Below are positions 21,925-32,229 of a DNA stretch of 64,000 nucleotides, one piece after another (the first letter of the stretch is position 1; every line of letters starts with the position of its first letter). The notes beneath the pieces were generated by a model. The model was not told where the DNA came from and did not search any database. It was given only the letters and a program-made list of their open reading frames with translations. Source of the stretch: Nepenthes gracilis (Eukaryota; Streptophyta; Magnoliopsida; Caryophyllales; Nepenthaceae); assembly GCA_033239525.1 (NCBI GenBank), contig BSYO01000014.1, positions 4,320,536 through 4,384,535 of the forward strand. Reading direction: 5' to 3'. The position numbers and the translations under genes were made by a program.

Positions 21925-23745
21925 TTAATCAACAATTACCGTTCATTAGGGTTGGATACCCGGATTCTTTGGCAAAACCATTACTTCGATCGAAGCGGAC
22001 CCGTTTAGTTTAACACTTAACCCGACTACGCATTGTGCAAACAATTCAAATAAAGTTGGGTTGTTTTATTTTCTACATACCTAACACTAGTCCGACACTT
22101 AGAGTTTTGAATTCAAATCTAATCAAATGGCGCATACTAAGAGTGGTGCCGGATAATTTAATTTAAATGCGTATAAAAATTAATTATATTTATGATGTGG
22201 GAGCGTGGTGAGTTGGTTGTGATGTTCGGCGTGCTTGAGAGGTGCCTGTTGGATATTTTATTTTTTCGTCGAGAAAAAGCAATTGGAAAGGAAAATGAGA
22301 AATATTAAAAGGGAGTCTATCGATGGTTGAGGTGAGTTTAAAAGGGGAGGAAAATTTATCTCTTTCTTGAAAAGAATGAAAGAGAAAATGGAAGCTCGAG
22401 AGGGAGGAGAGGGGTCAAGTTTGATTCGGATCGATCCAATCGAAGAAGAGATCGAAGGAAAGAAGAAGAAGATCCTCCTCTTGGGGGCGAAAGAGCTCTT
22501 ATAGGCCTCGCCCCGTTGGACTTTGAGCCCCAAAATGCCCTTGTGGGCAGGGTAACTACCTAGCTGGGGTGAGGCGATGTGTGGTGCATGCGACAAGGAG
22601 AGAGAAAGTCCTTTTGGAAAGGGTCGGCACTCTTCCGAGCGTTGAGATAACGCCCGATTTCCCAGAGGATTGATTGGTTGGCGCATGCGCAACGGAGAGA
22701 AAGGTGTGCCATATCAACCGCTCCTCTATCCATGTCCTTTTCCGCCTCTTTCCTGGTTTCGAAGGAATCGCATTAAATGCGTTGCAGTGAAATTGTCTTC
22801 TACCCGGCATGGGCTCGAACGCGTTTCTTGACGGGGTCGGGGCCGTCCGTTTCACATGGGCTTTTAATGCTTTCGCGGGCCGTGGATTTCTTCAGGTGGG
22901 CTTGGCAATCATTCATGGGCGGGACATAGGACTCACCCGCCGTATTTATCCATTGATCAATAGTAACCATTCATCAGGTTGGATACCCTATTTAATGCCC
23001 TGTAAAACCATTACTCGGTTGACCCGTTCAGTTTAACACTTCCTTGTCTACACTATTGACGCTTGGGACTTACTCCAATTTTAAGTTGGGTTGTTTTATT
23101 TTGCTACATACCTAACACTAGTCCCCTATACTTAGAGCTTTGAATTCAAACTCTGACCATATATGTAATACTCAGAGCTCCCTATTTAATTTAATTTGAA
23201 TGTGATAAAAATTAATTATATATTATAAAATTTTAAAGAAAAAATTAAATTTGTAGCGTAATGTTTGAAGCGCACCCGAGAGGTGCCTGTTGGATATTTT
23301 ATATTAAAAAAAAAAAGAGAGAAAAAGCAATTGGAAAGGAAAAAGGGGAAGTGTTAAAAGGGGAGTTTGGCGTGGTTGAAGTAGAGGCAAAAAAGGAGAG
23401 GAAAAGAAAGAAAGACGGAGAAAAGAAAGAAAGAGGAAATGAAACGAGAAAGAGAGGGAAAGGGGGTTCGGCATGGAAAGAGAAGGAAGGAGAAAGAAGA
23501 AGGAGAGGAGAAGAGAGTCGACGACACGATGTGGGTGAAGGCGGCAACTCACAGGTGAGGTATCGATAGCTCACAGGTGAGGAAATAGTGGTGCATGCGG
23601 CAAGGAGAGAGAGAGAATGCTGGAAAGGGTCAGTGGCCGTAAGAGGAGACAGAGATAATGACGGCTCGTGAGTGAGGCAGTGGCAGCGCATGCGGCAAGA
23701 GAGAGAAGGCACACGGGTAGAGAGAGAAAGGTGTGCCAATAGGAG
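21925..23745. repeat. ~1-kb tandem duplication (two diverged copies)
   Basis: Unit 1 (from about 21925) and unit 2 (from about 22945) share, in the same order, 'cattag/catcaggttggataccc', 'aaaaccattact', 'gttgggttgttttatttt' with 'ctacatacctaacactagtc', 'gagaggtgcctgttggatat', 'gcaattggaaaggaaaa', 'gtgcatgcgacaaggagaga' / 'gtgcatgcggcaaggagaga', and 'gagagaaaggtgtgcca'. The period is about 1,010-1,020 bp. Unit 2 has extra purine-rich sequence at 23300-23520. ORFs in this block are low-complexity Ser/Leu/Phe readings of the purine-rich strand and are not believed to be genes. Confidence 0.8.
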
Positions 23746-25626
23746 AAAAAAAGTACAATTTGGGTACTTTGAAGTATCATTTTTTTCAATCTATTGAGTA
23801 TAAGGTTAATGTAAGTATCATCTCTATCCTTGGTCTGATTTAATTTCTGATGTGCTTAACTACTATTTGGATATTTTGCTAACATGCATGTATTTTAATC
23901 TAGAACCAATTTATTTTTTATGTATATACATGTATGTTTTGTCGATTGTTTGGTGATTTTATATTGGTATTTGTGATTTTAGAGGGTTTTGTTATTTATA
24001 AAAAAAACCCAGATGATGTATATGTATATTTAGGTATTTGTATATTGTGAAACCTTGAACTAGGCTTTGTGTCGATCTACACGTTTGCTGTAGGGGGTGA
24101 GGTCACTACGAGACCATGGCAGTTTGAGACCCTGGTGGGTTGTTTTATGATTCAAGGCACAATACTTGATGATACCGCTCCCGACGAGAAGGCTTAGTCC
24201 CGATAGGACATATGTGATATGTGGCCCCCTTTGGCAAGCAGGAAAGTTGAGGCATATTGTAGTTGATTTGTCCCAATGTATATTTAAATAAGAGCCATTG
24301 TAAGGAATTAACGAAAAATTAATATATTTGGACGTCATAATATATAACTAAATTTTATGTTGCATCTAAAGATACGGATGGTAAAATATAGTAAGTAAAT
24401 TCTTAATCTATGGGAGACAAAGTATATGAATGACCTTGAGTTGCTGGCCTAAAACGTAGTCAGGCCTTGAGCTGCTAGCTTAAATCATAATAGACATAGC
24501 TATTGTTACTAAACAAGGGTAACGTTTCCTCAAGTTGGTCTAATAATCTTTGGTTTTTTAATTTCGTGCATGCTTAATATTTCTGTATATATTTGTATGG
24601 ACTATGATATGAGATATATGGATTAGTCCGCGGATTGGGCGATAGGAATGTCTTGTACGTTTGGATATGTGTAAAACCCGAAACATATTTTTATTATATG
24701 ATTTGGTTCCCATGTCTCTTTAATTTCAGTATATGATATTATGATTTTGGATCTAGACGATGGTATATGTCCCACGTGAATGTGGTGATGGTTAGGATTT
24801 GTGATGTGACCTTGGATTGTATAATATGATATTATCTATGAGATTTGATTGAATCGTTATTTGTTATAATTATATCCTGGAGGGACTATTTTATACAGAC
24901 GATGATTTAGTATGAGATATCTCCTCAGTTTTTAAGGATTTCACAAACCTTGTGTTTTGTTTTTATACAATTGTGATGTGTTATCCATTCCCTCTGGTTT
25001 ACATGCATTGTTAATATATATAATATTTGCTGAATTTTAGGCTCATATTTTCCTATTTTATCAATTCAGACTAGTAGCTTGGATATGATTGTAGGAGTTT
25101 GGACTCAATCGGAAGTGGCATTTTCTTCTGGTGAGTTGGATATTTATACATATTAGGCTTCTAATCTCAAGGGTATAATTTTGGTTATTATATTTTGGCT
25201 TGGTTGTAGGATATAGTCTTTATATTAAAAATTATGGGATATTTGTGTAATGTAGATGAATCATTATTTTGTTAGATATCCCATTTTGACTTATGAATAG
25301 TAGGTTAGATTTTATATTGTCTGAATTTTATCCATTGAGGTTTTGTTCGAGTTGTATAGTGTTTGGATCCATTTATATTTGGATTGTTACTCCCAAATTG
25401 GGTATTATGGTTGTTGATGATTTATTGGGTTTTATTTATTGTGAATTTCATTTTGATCTTTGTATTATGTGTCTAAGACGTGACAATACCATTAATGGGA
25501 AGCCAACTGATTAGTCATTCACACCAACAATGCAAATCTCTACTATAGATCTTCTATTGATTTAGGGTCCTATTTGATAGGATTTTATTTGCTTTCTAAC
25601 CCTATCTGATAATCTGATAGCTTAGA
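23746..25626. other. Intergenic, no gene recognised
   Basis: This AT-rich DNA has moderate GC islands (24060-24250). Its texture suggests a decayed LTR, but no termini, PBS or coding motif could be fixed. Confidence 0.4.
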
Positions 25627-27100
25627 TGTGGCGACCCGAATCCAAGTCCCCAGACCCAACCCAAACTATCTCTATGAAAACATCTCAAATCATCCTAATT
25701 CATCAATTATCCAACATAAATTCTAAAATTATCGATAGATATAAACTTAAAATTATCAAATCACTAAAAATTATCATACTATAATTGATCGTCATAAATA
25801 CATCAATTAATATAACATTTATAATCAAATAAATATTTTTCATCATCTCTCATCTACTACTAACTCCAAAATAACCTCTATCTAGTGCTCCACAATAATC
25901 CCATAAATTCCGAACTAGTACCTACGATACCTCTTTAATTTAGAGTCAAGAAAAATATAAAAGTGGATTGAATACCCAATAAGTAAATATAAACAACAAT
26001 ACAAGAATATAATATAAGCATCTCGGGTCATAATATCAGATATATAAAATCAATAATAATATACGGTATATAATTACTATTTGAGATTCAATAACATGTC
26101 ATGTTTACGATCCAAAAGCCATATAAATAACTGGATATCAGAAATGTAATATGAATTCCATAGAATCCAATTGCCAACTCAATATGAGGTCGCAATTGTA
26201 TGAGATAATAATAATCTCCACTATACAAAATAACAATAATCTCTCTGAATCTTATTCTATCACAGTGAACCAAAAATCGAGTATTTACGCCACCAATAGC
26301 TAGGTAAGTAACATAAAATTATCTGATATCCATAGTATCCCCACTATGCCTACAATACTCTTACAACTGTACCCATAGTATACTCATATCATTTCTAATA
26401 TCCCTCGCCAATGATATCCTTGATATTATCCTCTATGAAGATCACTAAGTTATAAGTAATCCTTTTTAATATCAATGATCTTGAAATTTAGAATGGAATA
26501 GATATTGAAAAAATAATATTATTCTAAGGTCTCATGAACTTACATTCGCTCAGATACCGTAAAATCTTCGTATACTCTCCTTTATTTATCCATAAAGTAT
26601 CAATAAAATATACGCACACGGTTAAAACCAATGTAAAGATCAATCATCACGGGAACAACAGCAAATCTAAGGAAATTCAAAATATTCGACCAACTATTTT
26701 TTTAAATGTTATATTCAATCATAATCGTCCCTTCCGATATATCAAATCTCATTCCTAAGGTATAAAATGTTTTCAATTTTGTCATTATCAAAGCAACTCA
26801 TGATTCTCATTAATTCAACTATCTTGACTAATTCCACGAATGTCAATTAAAATAATAATTACTATTAATTTTCTTCTCAATATACATACACGTACACATA
26901 CATTATGTATATCTATTTTTTGATTAACCAACATATATATCCAACCCGTATAAATACGGGTGCACGCATGCACATACACACAGATACATACACCCACACA
27001 CCCACACCTACACACACACAATACACTATATATACATATATATATATATATATACATATACACTTTGAGGCATGCATATCTATATTCTGTACACTAAGAT
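25627..27100. mobile_element. LTR-like fragment (TGTGGCGACCCG... type)
   Basis: It starts TGTGGCGACCCGAATCC, resembling the LTR starts TGTGACGGACCCG (38891) and TGTCATGAACCCG (46430). The body has the same 'aaaagtggattgaataccca' type of segment seen near 45632. The right end is not defined. Positions about 26964-27062 hold a CA/CACA-rich tract followed by a TA run. No pol or gag lies beside it, so it is probably a solo LTR or fragment. Confidence 0.5.
26964..27062. repeat. CA-rich and TA-rich microsatellite
   Basis: 'cacatacacacagatacata' and 'cacccacacacccacaccta' lead into cacacacac and then 'tatatacatatatatatata'. ORFs across it on both strands are repeat translations. Confidence 0.9.
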
Positions 27101-27444
27101 GTATAAATTATGTTAGTATTTTTAATTAGTATTGGATTATTGCAGACGTTTAAAATTTGTATGGATAAAGTATTTATTATGATTTTTTATATTTTATTGA
27201 TGCTTTTAAGATATAATTTTTATGACATTTCACGTTACAATTCAAATGGTTTAGCAATATTTTTGGTAAATCAAATCAGTCATGACATCTTCACCATCCA
27301 AGGGCCTCAATTGTTCTCCTTGAACTCTTTGATCGTTTCCCCCATCAACTATGTTTTCAGAATTAATATCTAGCAGATAGTACATAGCTCTTTTAAGTGG
27401 CTGCTTCCTTCTAAAAAAATAAACTTTTCTTTCCTCCGCTTACA

Positions 27445-28310
27445 CTAACTATATTTCGGGGATCTGGTTTTTGTCAGTGCTTTCTGCTGTATCTCATCCT
27501 TTTTCGGCCATGTCATGGACGACGTCTTTGGAATGTGAAGAGGGTAGCAGAGGACAAAGAAATGACGCGTATCCGGTCCGTCAACTGAAGCCTCAGAACC
27601 ATCTTCAGAAATTGACTCTAATCTACTTCTTTCTGATTTAGCTTTTATCTTCCTAACAAAACAAGCATTAAATAATTATCTTCCACAACAAATTTCAGAA
27701 ATTCTCCGCTGATTCACAGTGTCAATGTTGAATACCACTTTATCTTAAGCGATAAATTTAACAAACTTCCAAATCCACAGAGCACCAAAATTCGAGAAAA
27801 AAATGCCTCAGCGATTTAGAATCATAAATCATAAGATAGCAAGATGCGGGAATCCGTTGTCTAAGATGAAACCTGAAAAGCGTATTCCAAATTGGTCAAG
27901 AAAAATGTCCTATAAAATCAGAATTTAAAAAAAAAAAAACCACAAATACCCATCTTCCAGAGCTGCATTTTCTATCTTCTTAAAGTAACATTCGCCCAAG
28001 CAAAAGTACACAAAATTCTTTAACCAAATTAGTAAAGAGAGCAAAATCAACTTTGATAAAAGAACAGGCTTTCGAGAGACGAGAGAGACATACAGGAGGT
28101 GGAGCAGGAGGTAGAGAGAGTTTATCAGTAATGGGATCGAGGAAGGTAATGTAGTCAGAGGCTTGGTGAGCTGCATTAATACGAAGAGTGATGGATGAGT
28201 CAAACTACGGAGCTGGGAATCATCCAGAACGCAATAGTACTGCCACTTTCATCCTGTGATGGTCTCAGCGAAATTTGGTCTCTTCTTCCCGTCTTGACCG
28301 AAAACAACAT
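27445..28310 (-). pseudogene. Unidentified two-exon gene or pseudogene, divergent from tRNA-Arg
   Basis: I do not recognise this protein. A minus-strand frame starts ATGTTGTTTTCG at 28310 (MLFSVKTGRRDQISLRPS, then STIAFWMIPSSVV). It meets a TGA at about 28209-28207, where one extra T in GTTTGAC shifts the frame. With one T fewer it would run on as DSSITLRINAAHQASDYI and TFLDPITDKLSLPPAPPP to 28094, where a GTATGT donor follows. An acceptor ...AGGAAG allows a second exon, 27648-27445: IKAKSERSRLESISEDGSEA, then PDTRHFFVLCYPLHIPK and a basic C-terminus ending KTRSPKYS. Phases agree and the composition is protein-like. After the stop, GTAAGC and a further small frame (27259-27390, ...MYYLLDINSENIVDGG) suggest a 3' UTR intron or alternative end. 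It could be a live gene with a sequencing error, or a recent pseudogene. Confidence 0.5.
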
Positions 28311-28353
28311 TGTTGGTTAAGAATAAAATAAATCGGCCTCTTAATCATAAGCT

Positions 28354-28426
28354 GACTCCATGGCCCAATGGATAAGGCGCTGGTCTACGGAACCAGAGAT
28401 TCTGGGTTCGATCCCCAGTGGAGTCG
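28354..28426 (+). tRNA. tRNA-Arg (anticodon ACG)
   Basis: The 73-nt sequence folds as a standard tRNA. Acceptor arms GACTCCA and TGGAGTC pair fully, the D-arm contains A-box TGGCCCAATGG, and the anticodon stem CTGGT/ACCAG encloses loop CTACGGA with ACG at positions 34-36. The T-arm is CTGGG-TTCGATC-CCCAG, including B-box GGTTCGATC. The discriminator base is G. There is no intron. It matches plant nuclear tRNA-Arg(ACG) genes. CCA is not encoded, as expected for a eukaryotic nuclear gene. Confidence 0.97.
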
Positions 28427-28429
28427 AGT

Positions 28430-28436
28430 GTTTTTT
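28430..28436 (+). terminator. Pol III terminator after tRNA-Arg
   Basis: A run of six T (gagtgTTTTTTcc) lies a few bases after the mature tRNA 3' end, as required for RNA polymerase III termination. Confidence 0.85.
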
Positions 28437-28515
28437 CCTTTCTTTTTATTTAACTTTACGATCTTTGGAGTGAGAATAAAATCTTAATGATAAAAAAGAG
28501 TCAACGTTGTATGTC

Positions 28516-28848
28516 AAGGGGATGATGACTTTGTCCATTAAATAGATTTTCTTTATTCAAATCATGTTATAATGTTGTCCACATATTTTTTTAATATATA
28601 TGTTTAAGAATAAAAATCATTTGTCATAATATCTATAAGTGAAAAGTAGAATAAAGTATTTACAAAATATTTAATTTATCTTTATTCTATTTTGACCATC
28701 AAATTTGTTGATTTGAGTAATAATAAATTATATAAATTAAAGATAAAGTAGATATTTTATTAATATTTTATTCTACCGTGTGAGCGCATCAAAGGGATGA
28801 TGACTTTGTCCATTAAGTAGATTTTCTTAATTCAAATCATGTTATAAG
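28516..28848. repeat. Direct repeat of ~58 bp, 275 bp apart
   Basis: 'gatgatgactttgtccatta' then 'a-tagattttctt-attcaaa' and 'tcatgttataa' occur at 28519-28573 and again at 28795-28847, with few differences. The spacer is AT-rich and non-coding. Confidence 0.85.
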
Positions 28849-29439
28849 AGAAAAATATAATGAACGTAAAAATGACATAAAGAGAATAGTGATATGGGAT
28901 ATATTTACTCACTTATGAAGACACAATTTAACCGCTATCAATAATATTAAATAATGGTTAGTAAGTAACATGGTAGGTTTACAGTCAATTTGTCAAGCTA
29001 GATGAATGATTGATAGTAATAATTCTAGAGAGTCCATATGAAATGAAGGGCCTGGCTGATGTGAGCATGAATGAAAATGAGCCGATCAGTTGAGTTGCCT
29101 TGTGCACTTAGATTGTTGATTCTCTCATTCATCTAAATAAACTGAAGGTCACTCCTCTTTCCTCAGACTTAACATTCTCTTCAAAGCCTATCCTAATTCC
29201 CCTTTTATTAAGATGTTTTCCTATTCAAATTATAACATGAAACCGTATAAAACCCATGGTTGTATAGAAGACATGATCATATATTATTAATCAGTTCGTG
29301 CGGCATGTAGAAATTTTTCCGGAATGGTTCAATCTTACGGTAAAAGTTTTTCCCTTTTATTCATTAATTGCAACTCATGGTGCAGCTTTTGGTTCTTCTT
29401 GTGGGCTCATATATATATATATATATATATATATGACTA
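28849..29439. other. Intergenic, no gene recognised
   Basis: No recognisable coding sequence is present. An AT dinucleotide run lies at about 29409-29434. Confidence 0.5.
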
Positions 29440-30370
29440 TATAACGAGCCATTTTTCTACAGGAGATGAGATAGTATAAATTAAAAAAATTATAATTATA
29501 GTAATTATAAAAATAATTTAAATTAGAAAATATCGATAATCTAATTTAATAAGGATATTATATACATCATAATATACATAAGTATTCTAAATTAAAAGAT
29601 AGTGAATGATTTTCTAATTTAGAAAGAATATAATATCCTTAATAACTAATGATATTAAATCATTAATATGCTCCCGTCAAATTCAAAATAGTTTAGAAGA
29701 GACTAATTTAATTCTAAAAACTAAGATGTGACGACTAGATAGATGAGTTTTTGTAAAAATATCAGCTAACTGATTAGCTGCAGAAGTCGAGAAGAGATGA
29801 AGGGTACCCTCCTTGAAATGATGTCACACAAAACAGCAATCAATTTTAATGTTTTCGATGCGCTTATAAAATATATCGTAGTGAATAATTTAGATAGTAC
29901 TATGATTGTTATAATAAAGAGGAGTGTTGCACTGAAAGAATAGCAAGCAATAAACTTAGAACGATGGCAAGTAGCAGACATGGCAGGATGATTACTGCAA
30001 CCAAAAACTTGGGACAACGGGCTTGCAACAATGTTGCACCAGAAGAAGGATGAACGGTGACTAATGATTTATAACGATTTTGAACATCCAAAATAGTGAA
30101 TAGTGATAAGATTTAGATGAGTAATACAGATCTAAATAGGTTCGATAAACCTATTTTTGATACTATGTAGAAATTATGAAGGGAAAGAGGAAGAAATATT
30201 TTATACTTCTATGTATATGACTGTAAAATAGTTCATTATTTTATAGAAGGAGGCAGCATAAACTATAAAAGTTATAATAATGGTATTTATATAAAAATCT
30301 TAATTAAAAGATATCAATCACCTAATTTTAGAATAATGTTATATATATCGTTAAAATATAATACGGGCAG
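29440..30370 (-). mobile_element. Ty1/copia remnant: LTR-like ends and RNase H fragment
   Basis: On the minus strand, about 29950-29690 encodes the end of a copia RNase H: HHFKEGTLHLFSTSA, then QLADIFTKTHLSSR. The preceding part (ERxxNIKIDCCFV-like) is broken. The sequence ends at a polypurine-like GACGGGAGCAT (plus-strand 'atgctcccgtc', about 29670), next to an AT-rich 3' LTR-like block at about 29440-29670. A related block ('actataaaagttataataatgg...') lies at about 30250-30365. Gag, integrase and most of RT are absent, so this is an internally deleted copy. Limits are approximate. Confidence 0.7.
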
Positions 30371-30381
30371 AGTTCAGTTAA

Positions 30382-30403
30382 TTGCTTTGCTTCAGCAAAG
30401 CAA
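30382..30403. repeat. Perfect 10-bp inverted repeat (hairpin)
   Basis: TTGCTTTGCT, spacer TC, AGCAAAGCAA. The right arm is the start of the first 84-bp tandem unit. Confidence 0.9.
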
Positions 30404-30560
30404 GATCAATTCATCATATCAAATATACAGTCACGGCTGCAGCACCAGTAAAAGCAAAGGCAGAAATTGTTATTTCCAGCAAAGCAAGATCAATTCATCA
30501 TATCAAATATACAGTCACGGCTGCAGCACCAGTAAAAGCAAAGGCAGAAATTGTTATTTC
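30393..30560. repeat. Exact tandem duplication, 2 x 84 bp
   Basis: Unit 1 (30393-30476) and unit 2 (30477-30560) are identical by eye, each beginning 'cagcaaagcaagatcaattc' and ending 'cagaaattgttatttc'. The length is a multiple of three, so the open plus frame repeats a 28-residue block, but no protein family is recognised. Identity implies a recent event. Confidence 0.92.
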
Positions 30561-31083
30561 CATTAGCAGCTACAGCAGATGCGTCAGAAGCACCAGCATC
30601 AGTTGCCTTTATCACGTGCCTCAGTAATTCAGTAAATCTTGCAACACAAGCAGCAGAGTACCACGTGGGCAACAGATCAACAACATAGCTGCACTACCAG
30701 CAGAAAACTTCAAATCAGATTCAACATAGTAGCTCATGGAGGTGTTGTCATATATTTTACTCAGCTTGAAATTGGCAAATGCAAATGCAACATCAGCAAA
30801 GTTAACAGTAGCTTTTGTCATCCTTTTTATTCATCATAGCAACAGCAGCACATAAGCAAGCTGCTGTCATATTTCTTCTATCACAGCAACAGCAAATAAT
30901 GTATTTCCAGTCCAGTTATATTTACAGCTGCATCAATCTGTTGCTGAATTATGTTCTGCTACTTCATCAGCAATCCAAGCAATTCATACTACAACATTTG
31001 ATTGGTTTCCATTGTCTTGGATCAATTACAGTTGATTGGATATTCTGTTGGGAGCTGACATACTACTTGAACTGTGAGGAAAC
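30561..31083. other. CAG/CAA-rich intergenic DNA
   Basis: This stretch is rich in 'cagcag', 'cagcaaca' and 'catcagca' motifs and abuts the Tat element's 5' LTR. It may be part of a copia LTR or leader. No coding motif was recognised. Confidence 0.4.
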
Positions 31084-32167
31084 TAATTGGTAGTGAATAC
31101 CCAAGGCCCAATTAAGAAGCTCGTTTCTATGAAACGGATCCAAGTCCAAAAAAGGCTCGAGAAGCCCAATTTGGTCCGAGAGGCCAGATTGGCTCAAGAA
31201 GCCCAAGGATATGGGCGCACGGCCCAAATGACTAATTTGGCCCAAGAGGCTAAGTTGGTCCTAGAAGCTCGAGAACCTAAGCCCTCGTTCCAAGAAGTTC
31301 AAAGAGCTAAATTGGTCTGAGAGATTGATTTGACTTTATAGGCTTGGGGACATAGCGCTGAAACCTCGAGAACTAGTCTCAGACCAAAGATTCTAAGAGA
31401 AGGCAAGGACTTGTTGAAGGATGCTGACTTGCCTAAGACGGAAACCCCCAGTGAAGGCCAAAGACTTGCAAAGCACGAGGACACTTGGATCCCAGAGTCC
31501 GCAAACTTGGCTAAGGCCAAGGCCTTTACCAATAATGGGAACTCTGAGCGGTGTCGGACGGCATGAATGCAGGCAAGGAACGCAGCACGACCGAGGATGC
31601 CAACTCAGGGTTGACTTCTGCCAGAGCACGCGCGACCTCTGTAACACACAACCTGTACAGAGAATGATGGCTTTCGGTGCACACATGATATGGCGTCTTA
31701 GAGTCTGTCTGCGTGCATGTCACTTCTCTGACATGACAAAATGGATACTGTAGATTTGGTGGCAGGGCAACCTCCACATGCTAGGCCCACGTGGGTATTC
31801 CACGTAGGATATCCAGGCCATTATATAAGCATTCATGGAGTACCTAACAAAAGATCTGAGTCCTCCATCTTACATTTACGCATATAGAGAGAGAAAAGAA
31901 GCAAGTCTCCACCAAGTGTAATTTGAGAGAGCACTTAGAGATCTTTGAGATCCATATGTTCTTTTTTCTTTGTACATGCTTGACAGCATAGTGAAAGTTT
32001 GCCTGAACCCTGAGTTTTATGGTTTTTTTCTCTTGTTCACAGAAGGGTTTCCACGTAAAAACTTTGTGCGCACTCTCTCTCTTTTCCTCCACACTTAAAC
32101 AATTATTTTGGCGTTGTTAACTTTTTGATCCTAGTCTATACGGTGACCACGATCAAAGAACTCAACA
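31084..32167 (+). repeat. Tat element 1, 5' LTR
   Basis: The start 'taattggtagtgaataccca' aligns with 'tgatgggtagtaaataccca' at 44041, so TG has mutated to TA. Homology continues through 'cccaattaagaagctcgtt' and 'ggccagattggctcaaga'. A TATATAAG box lies at about 31823. The LTR ends ...CTCAACA just before the primer binding site. Confidence 0.85.
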
Positions 32168-32169
32168 TT

Positions 32170-32186
32170 TGGCGTCTTCTGCGGGA
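32170..32186 (+). promoter_or_regulatory. Tat element 1, primer binding site
   Basis: TGGCGTCTTCTGCGGGA lies two bases after the LTR terminus. Element 2 has TGGCACCGTCTGTGGGA in the same position, so the two are the same type of site with substitutions. Confidence 0.75.
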
Positions 32187-32229
32187 ACTAAACAATGGTC
32201 AGGTTAACAAATCTCCTAAAAATAAGAAC

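Noticed and set aside
22258..22692. Minus-strand frame of 144 codons
   Set aside because: It lies in the first copy of the 1-kb tandem duplication. The corresponding part of the second copy is not conserved as protein.
23299..23739. Long minus-strand open frame (146 codons) rich in Ser, Leu, Phe and Pro
   Set aside because: It is the complement of a G/A-rich block. The composition is low-complexity, overlapping frames are open for the same reason, and no family motif is seen.
26815..27129. Open frames on both strands at 26815-27063 and 26905-27129
   Set aside because: They are translations of the CA/TA microsatellite.
28207..28252. Alternative start MKVAVLLRSG at 28252 for the unidentified gene
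   Set aside because: Two in-frame stops follow within 16 codons. The start at 28310 needs only one base change.
31087..31753. Several overlapping open frames on both strands at 31087-31777
   Set aside because: They lie inside the Tat 5' LTR, which matches 44041-44254. LTR sequence is not expected to encode these.
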